Shown here: one piece after another, positions 1-8,387 of the stretch | Layout of the letters: every line of letters begins with the position of its first letter | Position numbering within the stretch: the stretch's first letter is position 1 | From: Photobacterium damselae | GTDB lineage: Bacteria; Pseudomonadota; Gammaproteobacteria; Enterobacterales; Vibrionaceae | Assembly: GCF_003026815.1 (NCBI RefSeq) | Contig: NZ_PYOG01000004.1 | Coordinates: forward strand, 1-64,000 | Reading direction: 5' to 3' | Length of the DNA: 64,000 nucleotides | The notes under the pieces: model-generated | Told to the model about the DNA's origin: nothing | Seen by the model: only the letters and a program-made list of their open reading frames with translations | The model's database searches: none | Position numbers and translations under genes: made by a program

Positions 1-36
1 TAATATCAATCGGTTAGATCAATACTATTTAAATTA

Positions 37-113
37 TGGCGCGCTCGGGAGGATTCGAACCTCCGACCGCCTGGTTCGTAGCCAGGTACTCTATCCAGCT
101 GAGCTACGAGCGC
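37..113 (-). tRNA. tRNA-Arg(ACG), acceptor type GCGCTCG
   Basis: Read on the minus strand, the 77 nt fold as a cloverleaf: acceptor GCGCTCG/CGAGCGC, anticodon loop CTACGAA (anticodon ACG), T arm GGTTCGAATCC, discriminator G and encoded CCA. Last tRNA of the array in transcription order. Confidence 0.97.
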
Positions 114-155
114 GCAGGGTTGTTTGATAATTTTATCTTCATCAAACTTGAAGAA

Positions 156-232
156 TGGCGCGTCCGGGAGGATTCGAACCTCCGACCGCCTGGTTCGTAG
201 CCAGGTACTCTATCCAGCTGAGCTACGGACGC
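156..232 (-). tRNA. tRNA-Arg(ACG), acceptor type GCGTCCG
   Basis: Same body and ACG anticodon as its neighbours, but acceptor GCGTCCG/CGGACGC. Relative to the GCGCTCG type, two adjacent base pairs are exchanged with pairing kept on both. CCA is encoded. Confidence 0.97.
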
Positions 233-274
233 GCAGGCTAATATCAATCGGTTAGATCAATACTATTTAAATTA

Positions 275-351
275 TGGCGCGCTCGGGAGGATTCGAACCT
301 CCGACCGCCTGGTTCGTAGCCAGGTACTCTATCCAGCTGAGCTACGAGCGC
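275..351 (-). tRNA. tRNA-Arg(ACG), acceptor type GCGCTCG
   Basis: Identical in sequence to the tRNA at 37-113; it lies in the second copy of the 238-bp duplication. Anticodon ACG, CCA encoded. Confidence 0.97.
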
Positions 352-393
352 GCAGGGTTGTTTGACAATTTTATCTTCATCAAACTTGAAGAA

Positions 394-470
394 TGGCGCG
401 TCCGGGAGGATTCGAACCTCCGACCGCCTGGTTCGTAGCCAGGTACTCTATCCAGCTGAGCTACGGACGC
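394..470 (-). tRNA. tRNA-Arg(ACG), acceptor type GCGTCCG
   Basis: Identical to the tRNA at 156-232, in the second copy of the 238-bp duplication. Anticodon ACG, CCA encoded. Confidence 0.97.
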
Positions 471-512
471 GCAGGCTAATATCAATCGTTTGGATCAATA
501 CTATTTAAATAA

Positions 513-589
513 TGGCGCGCTCGGGAGGATTCGAACCTCCGACCGCCTGGTTCGTAGCCAGGTACTCTATCCAGCTGAGCTACGAGCGC
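513..589 (-). tRNA. tRNA-Arg(ACG), acceptor type GCGCTCG
   Basis: Cloverleaf with ACG anticodon, GCGCTCG/CGAGCGC acceptor and encoded CCA. Its downstream leader is a diverged copy of the one at 1-36 and 239-274. Confidence 0.97.
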
Positions 590-682
590 ACAGGGGTTTA
601 AACAACAATAAAATCACTAACCCTACCAATATCGAATTCGATATCAGTATAAGTAGCAATCCATTGTTACTTAAAGAAATAA

Positions 683-759
683 TGGCGCGTCCGGGAGGAT
701 TCGAACCTCCGACCGCCTGGTTCGTAGCCAGGTACTCTATCCAGCTGAGCTACGGACGC
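683..759 (-). tRNA. tRNA-Arg(ACG), acceptor type GCGTCCG
   Basis: Cloverleaf with ACG anticodon and GCGTCCG/CGGACGC acceptor, CCA encoded. It follows tRNA-Ser (803-894) in transcription order. Confidence 0.97.
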
Positions 760-802
760 GCAGGCAATTCTGACTCAAGAATTGATCTTGGGGGAGAATA
801 AA

Positions 803-894
803 TGGCGGTGAAGGAGGGATTCGAACCCTCGATACGGGATAAACCGTATACTCCCTTAGCAGGGGAGCGCCTTCAGCCTCTCGGCCACCTCACC
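803..894 (-). tRNA. tRNA-Ser(GCT)
   Basis: 92 nt on the minus strand with acceptor GGTGAGG/CTTCACC (one G-U pair), anticodon loop CTGCTAA (anticodon GCT), a long class II variable arm (TATACGGTTTATCCCGTATC) and encoded GCCA end. Reads AGC/AGT serine codons. Confidence 0.97.
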
Positions 895-904
895 ACTCAA
901 ATTA

Positions 905-981
905 TGGCGCGCTCGGGAGGATTCGAACCTCCGACCGCCTGGTTCGTAGCCAGGTACTCTATCCAGCTGAGCTACGAGCGC
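905..981 (-). tRNA. tRNA-Arg(ACG), acceptor type GCGCTCG
   Basis: Cloverleaf with ACG anticodon, GCGCTCG acceptor and encoded CCA. Part of the second Ser-Arg-Arg unit in transcription order. Confidence 0.97.
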
Positions 982-1038
982 ACACTTAATTCGGTTTGTA
1001 CTATACCACTTGAAGAACAAGTCGTACATTTTAAATAA

Positions 1039-1115
1039 TGGCGCGTCCGGGAGGATTCGAACCTCCGACCGCCTGGTTCGTAGCCAGGTACTCTATCCAG
1101 CTGAGCTACGGACGC
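1039..1115 (-). tRNA. tRNA-Arg(ACG), acceptor type GCGTCCG
   Basis: Cloverleaf with ACG anticodon, GCGTCCG/CGGACGC acceptor and encoded CCA. Confidence 0.97.
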
Positions 1116-1159
1116 GCAGGCTATTCTGATTTAAGACAGCAGTCTTAAAGAAGAATGAA

Positions 1160-1251
1160 TGGCGGTGAAGGAGGGATTCGAACCCTCGATACGGGATAAA
1201 CCGTATACTCCCTTAGCAGGGGAGCGCCTTCAGCCTCTCGGCCACCTCACC
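1160..1251 (-). tRNA. tRNA-Ser(GCT)
   Basis: Same sequence as the tRNA-Ser at 803-894: GCT anticodon, long variable arm, CCA encoded. Confidence 0.97.
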
Positions 1252-1262
1252 ACACAAATTAA

Positions 1263-1339
1263 TGGCGCGCTCGGGAGGATTCGAACCTCCGACCGCCTGG
1301 TTCGTAGCCAGGTACTCTATCCAGCTGAGCTACGAGCGC
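1263..1339 (-). tRNA. tRNA-Arg(ACG), acceptor type GCGCTCG
   Basis: Cloverleaf with ACG anticodon, GCGCTCG acceptor and encoded CCA. Confidence 0.97.
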
Positions 1340-1403
1340 ACACTTAATTCGGTTTTTTATACACCGCTTTGAACAAAAAGCAAAGCCATGTATTTAAAAA
1401 TAA

Positions 1404-1480
1404 TGGCGCGTCCGGGAGGATTCGAACCTCCGACCGCCTGGTTCGTAGCCAGGTACTCTATCCAGCTGAGCTACGGACGC
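1404..1480 (-). tRNA. tRNA-Arg(ACG), acceptor type GCGTCCG
   Basis: Cloverleaf with ACG anticodon, GCGTCCG/CGGACGC acceptor and encoded CCA. Second tRNA of the array in transcription order. Confidence 0.97.
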
Positions 1481-1494
1481 GCATTGTGCAAGAA

Positions 1495-1586
1495 TGGCGG
1501 TGAAGGAGGGATTCGAACCCTCGATACGGGATAAACCGTATACTCCCTTAGCAGGGGAGCGCCTTCAGCCTCTCGGCCACCTCACC
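1495..1586 (-). tRNA. tRNA-Ser(GCT), first gene of the array
   Basis: Same sequence as the other two tRNA-Ser copies, with GCT anticodon and encoded CCA. It is the promoter-proximal gene; a sigma70-like promoter lies just upstream at 1602-1629. Confidence 0.97.
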
Positions 1587-1601
1587 GTCTTGCGGGGGCT
1601 C

Positions 1602-1629
1602 ATATTACTGTTAAGCAAAAATAAGTCAA
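1602..1629 (-). promoter_or_regulatory. Probable sigma70 promoter of the tRNA array
   Basis: On the minus strand there is TTGACT (1624-1629), a 16-nt spacer and TAATAT (1602-1607), followed by a C-rich stretch (GAGCCCCCGC) between the -10 box and the first tRNA. A GC-rich discriminator is typical of stable-RNA promoters under stringent control. Boxes are seen directly; the regulation is inferred. Confidence 0.7.
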
Positions 1630-1767
1630 ACACTTTATTGCTAAAAAATGAGGTTTATTGCACACATGAACACTTAATAAACAATACGATAAATTATGCA
1701 ACGTAACCGTTGAAATATTTGATTGTTTTTATAATTTGCTCACAAATAAATTCCAAATTTCAGGCAT

Positions 1768-1797
1768 AAAAAAGCCAGCTATCAAAGCTGGCTTTTT
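1768..1797 (-). terminator. Rho-independent terminator after csrA
   Basis: AAAAGCCAGC and its complement GCTGGCTTTT flank a short loop, with a T-run on the minus strand just after the csrA stop codon. A/T tracts on both sides mean it could work in both directions. Confidence 0.85.
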
Positions 1798-1802
1798 CGC
1801 GA

Positions 1803-2000
1803 CTAGTAGTTACCAGTACTTGGGGTACCAGTTTCTTTTTCCGCTTGAATTCGCATATAAATTTCTTCACGGTGTACAGAAACTTCTTTAGGTGCGTTAA
1901 CACCAATACGTACTTGGTTACCTTTAACACCTAGTACAGTTACTGTAACTTCATCACCAATCATAAGGGTTTCACCTACGCGGCGAGTCAAAATTAGCAT
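1803..2000 (-). CDS. csrA: Carbon storage regulator CsrA
   Basis: Small dimeric RNA-binding protein that binds GGA motifs in mRNA leaders and represses or stabilises transcripts for carbon storage, motility and virulence. The 65 residues match the family length. The N terminus [12 protein letters not shown], the central [16 protein letters not shown] beta-strand region and the [13 protein letters not shown] segment with its RNA-contacting arginine are all present. A GGAG-like site (caaGGAGcac) lies just upstream of the ATG. It sits between lysC and the tRNA-Ser/Arg array, the usual Vibrionaceae location, and ends in its own hairpin terminator. Its activity would be antagonised by small RNAs made under BarA/UvrY control; the barA gene is also in this window at 45638. 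Confidence 0.97.
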   Translation of the reverse strand: MLILTRRVGETLMIGDEVTVTVLGVKGNQVRIGVNAPKEVSVHREEIYMRIQAEKETGTPSTGNY

Positions 2001-2083
2001 TCTTGTGCTCCTTGAGTAATCTCTGTCTTATCTTTCTTTAAAACTATTATCCCTTAAAAGCAATAATTCCGTAAACACAGGAT

Positions 2084-3280
2084 TTAAGAAACCACGACTT
2101 TTTGTGGATCTTTTTGCTTCACATTAGCTAAAACATAGTGTTCATGAATTATATTTGCTGCTTTATTAACCAAATCAGGTTCAAACAACATTAATAGACA
2201 CTGAATACCAGGTTCGGTTGCTAATACACTAATGTTATATTCACCAAGCAATTGATTCGCTTTGGTTATAACTGATTCGACGTTATTACCAACACAAGTC
2301 AACGAGCTAACATCAACACTATTACGAATTTTTTCAGCAAATACCAGATTTAACTTAGCATAAGCATCTTGTTTGATCACAACTCCGGCACGTTCTGCCT
2401 CAGAGATCACAGTCCAAACTTTAATACCTAATAAATAGCACTGTTTTTCCAGTGCTGCTAAATCTTCGTGAGCAACCTGAACATGAAGCAAATCACGCTG
2501 TAGCGCAATACCACTAATATCATGGATACACTCTTCTCCTGTTACAAGGGTTCCCCCCTGCTTAGTAAAAGAAGATAGCACACGTAGTGGCACTCGGTTT
2601 TTCCATGCAAATTGAACAGAAGGTAAATGCAGTACTTTAGCACCTTGCTTTGCCATTGCTTCCATCGTTGGAAAATCGATAGTATGCAAACGACACGCCT
2701 CAGGTACGACTCTAGGGTCACAGCTGTACACGCCATCCACATCAGTAAAGATTTGGCATTCAGTTGCGTTTAACGCTCCAGCTAAAGCCACTGCCGTGGT
2801 ATCGGAACCGCCACGACCTAATGTCGTAATGTCACCTTCATCAGTAATACCTTGAAAGCCTGCAACAATAACAATTTTATCTTGTTCAAGTAACGATTGA
2901 ATACGCGTGGTATCAATCGAATCGATGCTCGCATTATTAAATTGCTGGTTGGTAACAATACCCGCCTGCCATCCAGTTAGCGACACCGCTTCATGACCAA
3001 GTTTATTTAATGTCATTGCCAACAGCGCCATCGACATCTGTTCGCCAGCCGATAACAGAACATCCAATTCACGATCGGTTGGAACCGAATCTATCTTCTG
3101 CGCTAAATCAAGTAATCGATTGGTTTCCCCCGCCATAGCAGAGACCACAACAACCAGTTGTGATCCTGCTTCTTTAGCTTCGATAACTCGTTCAGCAACA
3201 GCGTGAATGCGCTCAATTGAGCCCACAGATGTTCCGCCAAATTTTTGCACTATTAGCGACTTACACGCTTTTTGCGTCAC
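2084..3280 (-). CDS. lysC: Aspartate kinase (monofunctional, lysC-type)
   Basis: Phosphorylates L-aspartate, the first step to lysine, threonine, methionine and diaminopimelate. The kinase domain shows KFGGTS at residues 13-18 and GRGGSD at 155-160 (nucleotide and aspartate binding), followed by FTDVDGVYSCDPR near 178-190. The C-terminal third carries the ACT-type regulatory region expected of feedback-inhibited aspartokinases. The 398-residue length and absence of a homoserine dehydrogenase domain separate it from ThrA/MetL. Position between alaS and csrA matches the Vibrionaceae arrangement. Which amino acid inhibits it cannot be decided from sequence alone, so the symbol is by context. Confidence 0.9.
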   Translation of the reverse strand: MTQKACKSLIVQKFGGTSVGSIERIHAVAERVIEAKEAGSQLVVVVSAMAGETNRLLDLAQKIDSVPTDRELDVLLSAGEQMSMALLAMTLNKLGHEAVSLTGWQAGIVTNQQFNNASIDSIDTTRIQSLLEQDKIVIVAGFQGITDEGDITTLGRGGSDTTAVALAGALNATECQIFTDVDGVYSCDPRVVPEACRLHTIDFPTMEAMAKQGAKVLHLPSVQFAWKNRVPLRVLSSFTKQGGTLVTGEECIHDISGIALQRDLLHVQVAHEDLAALEKQCYLLGIKVWTVISEAERAGVVIKQDAYAKLNLVFAEKIRNSVDVSSLTCVGNNVESVITKANQLLGEYNISVLATEPGIQCLLMLFEPDLVNKAANIIHEHYVLANVKQKDPQKVVVS

Positions 3281-3337
3281 GTTACTTTACCTTCCTAAGG
3301 CCTAAGCCTATTGCTTTGCAATGCCGATGAGAGCACC

Positions 3338-5965
3338 TTACAGACGCTCTTCAATCCATGCTTTAGCTGATTCTAGCGCTGCAGGAAGTGCACTTGCGTC
3401 AGTACCGCCTGCTTGAGCCATATCAGGACGACCGCCGCCTTTACCGCCAACTTGTTGTGCAACCATATTAACAAGCTCACCCGCTTTTACTTTGCCGATA
3501 AGATCTTTAGTTACACCAGCGATTAGACCAACTTTGTCATCACTCACATTGCCTAACACCACAATACCGCTTGATAGCTGATTCTTAAGTTCATCTACCA
3601 TTCCGCGTAATGCTTTGTTATCTGCACCATCTAGCTTAGCAATAAGAACTTTAACGCCGTTAATTTCTTGTGCCTGATTGATAAGACCTGCGCCCTCTTG
3701 AGCTGCAAGCTTATCTTTTAGCTGTTGGATTTCTTTTTCTAATTGCTTGCTATGAGAAACAAGAGCTTCAACCTTGTTCACCACAGAAGCAGTATCAGAT
3801 TTCACTAAACGAGCTGCTTTTGCTAATTGCTCATCTTGTGCGTGTAGAGCTTCGATTGCCGCAGCGCCTGTTACCGCTTCAATACGACGAATACCAGCTG
3901 CGATACCGCCTTCAGATACAATCTTAAATAGGCCGATATCACCAGTACGTTTAGCGTGAATACCACCACATAGCTCAGTTGAGAAATCGCCCATGCTTAA
4001 CACACGAACTTGATCATCATATTTCTCACCAAATAGTGCCATTGCGCCTTTTTCTTTCGCCGCTTCGATATCCATAATTTCAGTATCGATAGCATGGTTT
4101 AGGCGAATTTGGTCGTTCACCATACGCTCAACTTCACGAAGTTGCTCTGGCTTAACCGCTTCTAGGTGTGAGAAGTCAAAACGTAGGCTATCTGGCTTAA
4201 CTAGAGAGCCTTTCTGAGCTACGTGCTCACCTAATAACTTGCGAAGTGCTGCATGCATTAAGTGCGTTGCTGAGTGGTTTAGGCTAATCGCGCCACGACG
4301 AACATGGTCAACAGTAGCAGCTAACTTATCGCCAACTTTTAGTGCACCTTCAGTTAGCGTACCTTTGTGACCAATTGCATGGCCAAACTTCTGAGTATCA
4401 GCAACAGTAAATGCAACACCCGCTGCAGCTAATGCGCCTGTATCACCACATTGACCACCTGATTCTGCGTAGAATGGTGTTTGGTCAAGTACAATAATCG
4501 CTTCTTCACCTGCTGCTAAAGCGTCAACTTCTTCACCATCACGGTAAATTGCAACAATAACACCTTCGCCATCAGTTGCTTCATAACCTTTAAATTCGGT
4601 GTCTGCATCAACTTTAATTACGTTGTTGTAGTCCACACCAAACTGGCCAGCATCACGAGCACGTTGACGTTGCTCTTCCATTGCAGCTTCAAAGCCTTCT
4701 TCGTCAATGGTAAAGCCACGCTCACGCGCAACGTCATTAGTTAAGTCAGCTGGGAAACCGTAAGTATCGTATAGTTTAAATACTGTTTCGCCATCTAAAA
4801 TAGAACCGTCTAGGTTATCTAGAGCTTCATTTAGAATTGTCAGACCACGGTCAAGTGTACGACCAAAGTTTTCTTCTTCGATCTTAAGTACTTTCTCAAC
4901 CATCTCTTGCTGTTTCTTCAACTCACTACCCGCAGTACCCATAACATCAGCTAAAGGACCTACTAGTTTGTAGAAGAATGCACCTTTTGCACCTAGCTTA
5001 TTACCATGACGAACTGCACGACGAATGATACGACGAAGTACATAGCCACGACCTTCATTAGATGGCATTACACCGTCTGCGATTAGGTAAGCACATGAAC
5101 GAATGTGGTCTGCTACAACACGTAGCGATTGGTTAGAAAGATCATCATAACCAATGATGTCAGCCGCATCTTTAATCAGAGTTTTGAAGATGTCGATCTC
5201 ATAGTTAGAGTGAACACCTTGCATGATTGCTGCAATACGCTCAATACCCATACCAGTATCAACAGATGGCTTAGGTAGTGGTTCCATAGTACCGTCAGCT
5301 TGACGGTTGTATTGCATAAATACGTTGTTCCAGATCTCGATGAAACGGTCACCATCTTCTTCTGGAGTGCCAGGACGACCACCCCAGATGTGATCACCGT
5401 GATCGAAGAAGATTTCAGTACATGGACCACAAGGACCTGTATCACCCATCTGCCAGAAGTTATCTGAAGCAAAAGGCGCGCCTTTGTTATCACCAATGCG
5501 AACGATACGATCCGCAGGGATACCTACTTCTTTATTCCAGATTTCAAATGCTTCATCATCAGACTCATAAATAGTTACAAGTAGACGATCTTCTGGTAGC
5601 TCAAGAACCGTTGTTAAAAACTCCCAAGCATATTTAATAGCATCATGCTTAAAGTAATCACCGAAACTAAAGTTACCTAGCATTTCGAAGAAAGTGTGGT
5701 GACGAGCAGTAAAGCCCACATTTTCAAGGTCGTTATGCTTACCACCAGCACGTACACAGCGCTGTGCGGTTGTCGCTCGCGTGTAGCTGCGCTTTTCTAA
5801 ACCTAAGAAAACATCTTTAAATTGGTTCATACCCGCATTGGTGAACAACAGCGTTGGGTCGTTCGCAGGAACTAGAGATGAGCTTTCCACGATTTGGTGG
5901 CCTTTGCTCTCAAAAAACGCAAGATACGCACGGCGGATCTCATCAGTGCTCATGTACATTGGCAA
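3338..5965 (-). CDS. alaS: Alanine--tRNA ligase
   Basis: Charges tRNA-Ala and edits mischarged Ser/Gly-tRNA. The 875-residue protein has the class II catalytic core ([19 protein letters not shown] at the N terminus, then [14 protein letters not shown]), the editing domain with the zinc-binding HSATH motif and the partner motif [10 protein letters not shown], and the C-Ala domain ending in the [15 protein letters not shown] stretch. The frame opens with M at 5965; M4 (MSTDEIRR) could also be the start. It normally follows recA-recX in Vibrionaceae; here a channel gene and the recA 3' fragment lie upstream. Confidence 0.97.
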   Translation of the reverse strand: MPMYMSTDEIRRAYLAFFESKGHQIVESSSLVPANDPTLLFTNAGMNQFKDVFLGLEKRSYTRATTAQRCVRAGGKHNDLENVGFTARHHTFFEMLGNFSFGDYFKHDAIKYAWEFLTTVLELPEDRLLVTIYESDDEAFEIWNKEVGIPADRIVRIGDNKGAPFASDNFWQMGDTGPCGPCTEIFFDHGDHIWGGRPGTPEEDGDRFIEIWNNVFMQYNRQADGTMEPLPKPSVDTGMGIERIAAIMQGVHSNYEIDIFKTLIKDAADIIGYDDLSNQSLRVVADHIRSCAYLIADGVMPSNEGRGYVLRRIIRRAVRHGNKLGAKGAFFYKLVGPLADVMGTAGSELKKQQEMVEKVLKIEEENFGRTLDRGLTILNEALDNLDGSILDGETVFKLYDTYGFPADLTNDVARERGFTIDEEGFEAAMEEQRQRARDAGQFGVDYNNVIKVDADTEFKGYEATDGEGVIVAIYRDGEEVDALAAGEEAIIVLDQTPFYAESGGQCGDTGALAAAGVAFTVADTQKFGHAIGHKGTLTEGALKVGDKLAATVDHVRRGAISLNHSATHLMHAALRKLLGEHVAQKGSLVKPDSLRFDFSHLEAVKPEQLREVERMVNDQIRLNHAIDTEIMDIEAAKEKGAMALFGEKYDDQVRVLSMGDFSTELCGGIHAKRTGDIGLFKIVSEGGIAAGIRRIEAVTGAAAIEALHAQDEQLAKAARLVKSDTASVVNKVEALVSHSKQLEKEIQQLKDKLAAQEGAGLINQAQEINGVKVLIAKLDGADNKALRGMVDELKNQLSSGIVVLGNVSDDKVGLIAGVTKDLIGKVKAGELVNMVAQQVGGKGGGRPDMAQAGGTDASALPAALESAKAWIEERL

Positions 5966-6235
5966 ATCCTGAAATTAATGCTTTTTGTAAAAAACGAAAA
6001 TGACACTTAGTCAATCGGCTAGAGTTCGGCTTCCCTACCCTAGCTAGCTTAGTGCGACGTGATCAGACTAAGATAAATATTTTGGGCGTAATTGTAAAAC
6101 AACGCCCCTCATTTGGTGAAATGTTATATACAGAAATTCAGCAAATAATAAGTTATAAGCTCAACATCACCACAAAACCAAGGATAAGAAAGCCATTTTA
6201 GTTAAAACTTTTAACCTATACTGACTAACTCACTC

Positions 6236-7468
6236 TTAATCTTTGCTGATCTGCTTTTCATTTAACCCTTGAACCGAATTAAGTAGTGATGAAACAATCG
6301 ACTCGCTATCGATAGTTTCGCCATTTAGAACTCGCGCTAAGATATCACTCGCAAACTGCTGGGGTGAAATTACGATGTCAGGATTAACACTTTTTACTTT
6401 GTTGATATTTTTACTGTCGTTCACTAACGCGACATTATGGGCGTCAGTTTTTAATTCAATGGCAGATAACACAATAAAAGCATTATCAGCATCATCATCA
6501 CTAAGAGCTAATAGTGCTTTGGCATCCATAACACCTGCTTGTTTTAAAACACTGCCATCACTGTAATCACCAACAACCACATCCAAGTCTTCAAGTAAAT
6601 CTTTTGCCGCCTGCTGTGTTCGCGGAGAAACAATCACAGTCACTGGTTGTTTTCTTTGTATTAGCTGTTGAATGGTATTGAGCGCAAGACTAGATAAGCC
6701 ACAGATAATAAAATGGTTTTTACGCTTCATTTTCTTCGTTTTTCCCTTTGTTAATCGCTCATAACCACTTTGCACCGCAGGACCTAACACCGAGGTAAGT
6801 GAGGTTGCAAATACAGTAATACCCGCAATGATAACGGAAATTGTAAATAATCGAGCGGGCTCAGAAACAGGAACAATATCGCCATAACCGACTGTTGTCA
6901 TAGTTTCGATGGCGTAATAAAGTGCCGTTGATAAATCGTTAATCGGAGGCTTATAACCATCACCAAAATACAGTGCCCCATATGTCGACGTCAGCATTAA
7001 GGAAATCATACTGATTAAGGCAAAAATGGTACCTGCCGCAACACTGCTTTTGGAAAAATGTTTTCGATTAAGAAATAGTACCGCTATCGTAAAGAGACTG
7101 TAATGAAAGTTATACTCTTCTGACGGCCTTAACTGCATTGCATAAAAAGCATTAATAATCAGCAAGGTAAAACAAATTACCCAGGATATTCTGGCTCGAA
7201 AAAACAAACCAATCGTGCTCATTGCAATAAATACACCTAACATAAAATACGGTGCGTTTATTAAAAAAGTGAGATTGAGGTCTTCGTAATTCTTAACATT
7301 AAAAATCGAGACTAGATCGATTGGTAAGCCATATATTACATGTAAAATAAATGCACTATTACCTAAAACAAGCAGCGCAATAAAAATATGTCTAATGGCA
7401 TATAACGTCGTAAAACTTTCCCTGATAAAGCGCCAACATCGGTGCCAAAACGTACGGCATGAACTCAT
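6236..7468 (-). CDS. Potassium channel protein with TrkA-N (RCK) domain
   Basis: Predicted inner-membrane potassium channel. About six hydrophobic segments fill residues 25-225, the last two flanking a pore helix and the selectivity filter TVGYGD at 192-197. A cytoplasmic Rossmann-type RCK/TrkA-N domain begins near residue 252 (HFIICGLSSLALN). This is the layout of Kch-type six-helix channels; no regular arginine-rich S4 segment is evident, so voltage gating is not supported. The 410-residue length fits the family. It stands between recA and alaS, the usual site of recX, and is followed by about 270 bp without a gene. No co-transcribed partner is evident. Confidence 0.85.
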   Translation of the reverse strand: MSSCRTFWHRCWRFIRESFTTLYAIRHIFIALLVLGNSAFILHVIYGLPIDLVSIFNVKNYEDLNLTFLINAPYFMLGVFIAMSTIGLFFRARISWVICFTLLIINAFYAMQLRPSEEYNFHYSLFTIAVLFLNRKHFSKSSVAAGTIFALISMISLMLTSTYGALYFGDGYKPPINDLSTALYYAIETMTTVGYGDIVPVSEPARLFTISVIIAGITVFATSLTSVLGPAVQSGYERLTKGKTKKMKRKNHFIICGLSSLALNTIQQLIQRKQPVTVIVSPRTQQAAKDLLEDLDVVVGDYSDGSVLKQAGVMDAKALLALSDDDADNAFIVLSAIELKTDAHNVALVNDSKNINKVKSVNPDIVISPQQFASDILARVLNGETIDSESIVSSLLNSVQGLNEKQISKD

Positions 7469-7600
7469 ATAATGTAACTTCGCAATAGTATTAGTTGTCT
7501 GTTTATGTCTAGTTATATCTAGAGATAACCATAAGTTTATATACTAATTGCACATATAGCGATAATGAATCATTAAACATAATAAATTTTGCTAAAAATG

Positions 7601-7628
7601 AAAAAACCCAACACTTAGGTTGGGTTTT
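7601..7628 (-). terminator. Rho-independent terminator of the chromosomal recA
   Basis: AAAACCCAAC and GTTGGGTTTT pair around a short loop, with A/T runs on both sides, about 30 bp after the recA stop codon. Confidence 0.85.
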
Positions 7629-7656
7629 GATTCAATCTTGTTATCAGCAACAATGC

Positions 7657-8219
7657 TTAAAATGCTTTATCTTCACCAGCTTCGATAGCATCAAGAGAAG
7701 CATCTTCAGTTGTATCTTCTTGCGGTGGTGTTAATAACAACTCACGAATTTGTTTTTCGATCTCATCGGCAATAGCAGGATTCTCGGTTAAGTATTTACC
7801 TGCATTCGCTTTACCTTGACCAATCTTATCGCCTTTATAACTGTACCAAGCACCAGCTTTTTCAATTAGCTTTTGCTTAACACCAAGGTCGATAAGCTTA
7901 CCAACACGGTTGAAGCCTTGTCCGTACAGAATTTGCGTTTCAGCTTGCTTAAATGGTGCAGCGATTTTGTTCTTCACCACTTTAATACGAGTTTCGTTAC
8001 CCACAACTTCTTCGCCATCTTTGATTGAACCCGTACGACGGATATCAAGACGAACAGAAGCGTAAAACTTAAGTGCATTACCACCAGTTGTTGTTTCTGG
8101 ATTACCGAACATCACACCGATCTTCATACGGATCTGGTTGATGAAAATACACATACAGTTAGACTGCTTTAGGTTACCCGTTAGCTTACGCATTGCTTGA
8201 GACAGCATACGAGCTTGCA
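7657..8219 (-). pseudogene. recA: recA 3' fragment (codons 166-351) cut off by island insertion
   Basis: Encodes the second half of RecA starting at Gln-Ala-Arg-Met-Leu-Ser, including the [17 protein letters not shown] region and the acidic C terminus. Joined to 28190-28682 it gives one uninterrupted 351-codon frame (563+493 nt plus stop), which shows it is the disrupted chromosomal copy. A TTG at 8220 could open the frame, but no ribosome-binding site or promoter is apparent, so it is probably silent. Compared with the intact island copy, some normally conserved residues differ (GKLIDLG for GELIDLG, ANAGKYL for the usual ANACKYL), which would fit relaxed selection. Confidence 0.95.
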
Positions 8220-8232
8220 AGTTTTATCGGAA
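8216..8232. repeat. Island left end: TGCA repeat plus 11-bp inverted repeat
   Basis: TGCA (8216-8219), AG, then TTTTATCGGAA (8222-8232). The 11-mer is the reverse complement of TTCCGATAAAA at 28175-28185. The AG dinucleotide belongs to neither the rebuilt recA nor the inverted repeat and may come from a previous host site. Confidence 0.85.
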
Positions 8233-8346
8233 CAAAAAAATATAACCGAAATCAATAAATACGAAAAATAAAATTAAAATTCTTATAATACTGATAGTTA
8301 AATCAAAAAAACAATCACACGAATAGTTATACTATACTTATATATA

Positions 8347-8382
8347 TAAGGTAATAAAAGTGATGATATGTAAGGTAATAAA
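8347..8382 (+). repeat. Two direct copies of TAAGGTAATAAA before the recombinase operon
   Basis: TAAGGTAATAAA occurs at 8347-8358 and 8371-8382, offset 24 bp, directly upstream of the GTG at 8388. The second copy may supply the AAGG ribosome-binding site. A TATACT box lies just upstream (about 8330-8336). The pair could be an operator for self-repression of the recombinase genes; this is inference. Confidence 0.5.
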
Positions 8383-8387
8383 TTCAA

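Larger units (their letters stand above)
1..476. repeat. Tandem duplication of a two-tRNA unit (2 x 238 bp)
   Basis: Positions 1-238 and 239-476 are nearly identical, including the spacers; one visible difference is gataatttt versus gacaatttt in the spacer. Each copy holds one tRNA-Arg of each acceptor-stem type. A third, partial and more diverged copy of the leader begins at 477. This is a recent unequal-crossover type expansion of the tRNA array. Because the window starts here, further copies may lie to the left. Confidence 0.9.

Noticed and set aside
1..1600. Regularly spaced identical repeats that might suggest a CRISPR array
   Set aside because: The repeat units fold as complete tRNAs with anticodons and CCA ends, and the spacers are themselves duplicated.
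490..1706. Several short plus-strand open frames across the start of the window
   Set aside because: They are translations of the antisense strand of tRNA-Arg and tRNA-Ser genes; the repeated peptide segments only reflect the tRNA repeats.
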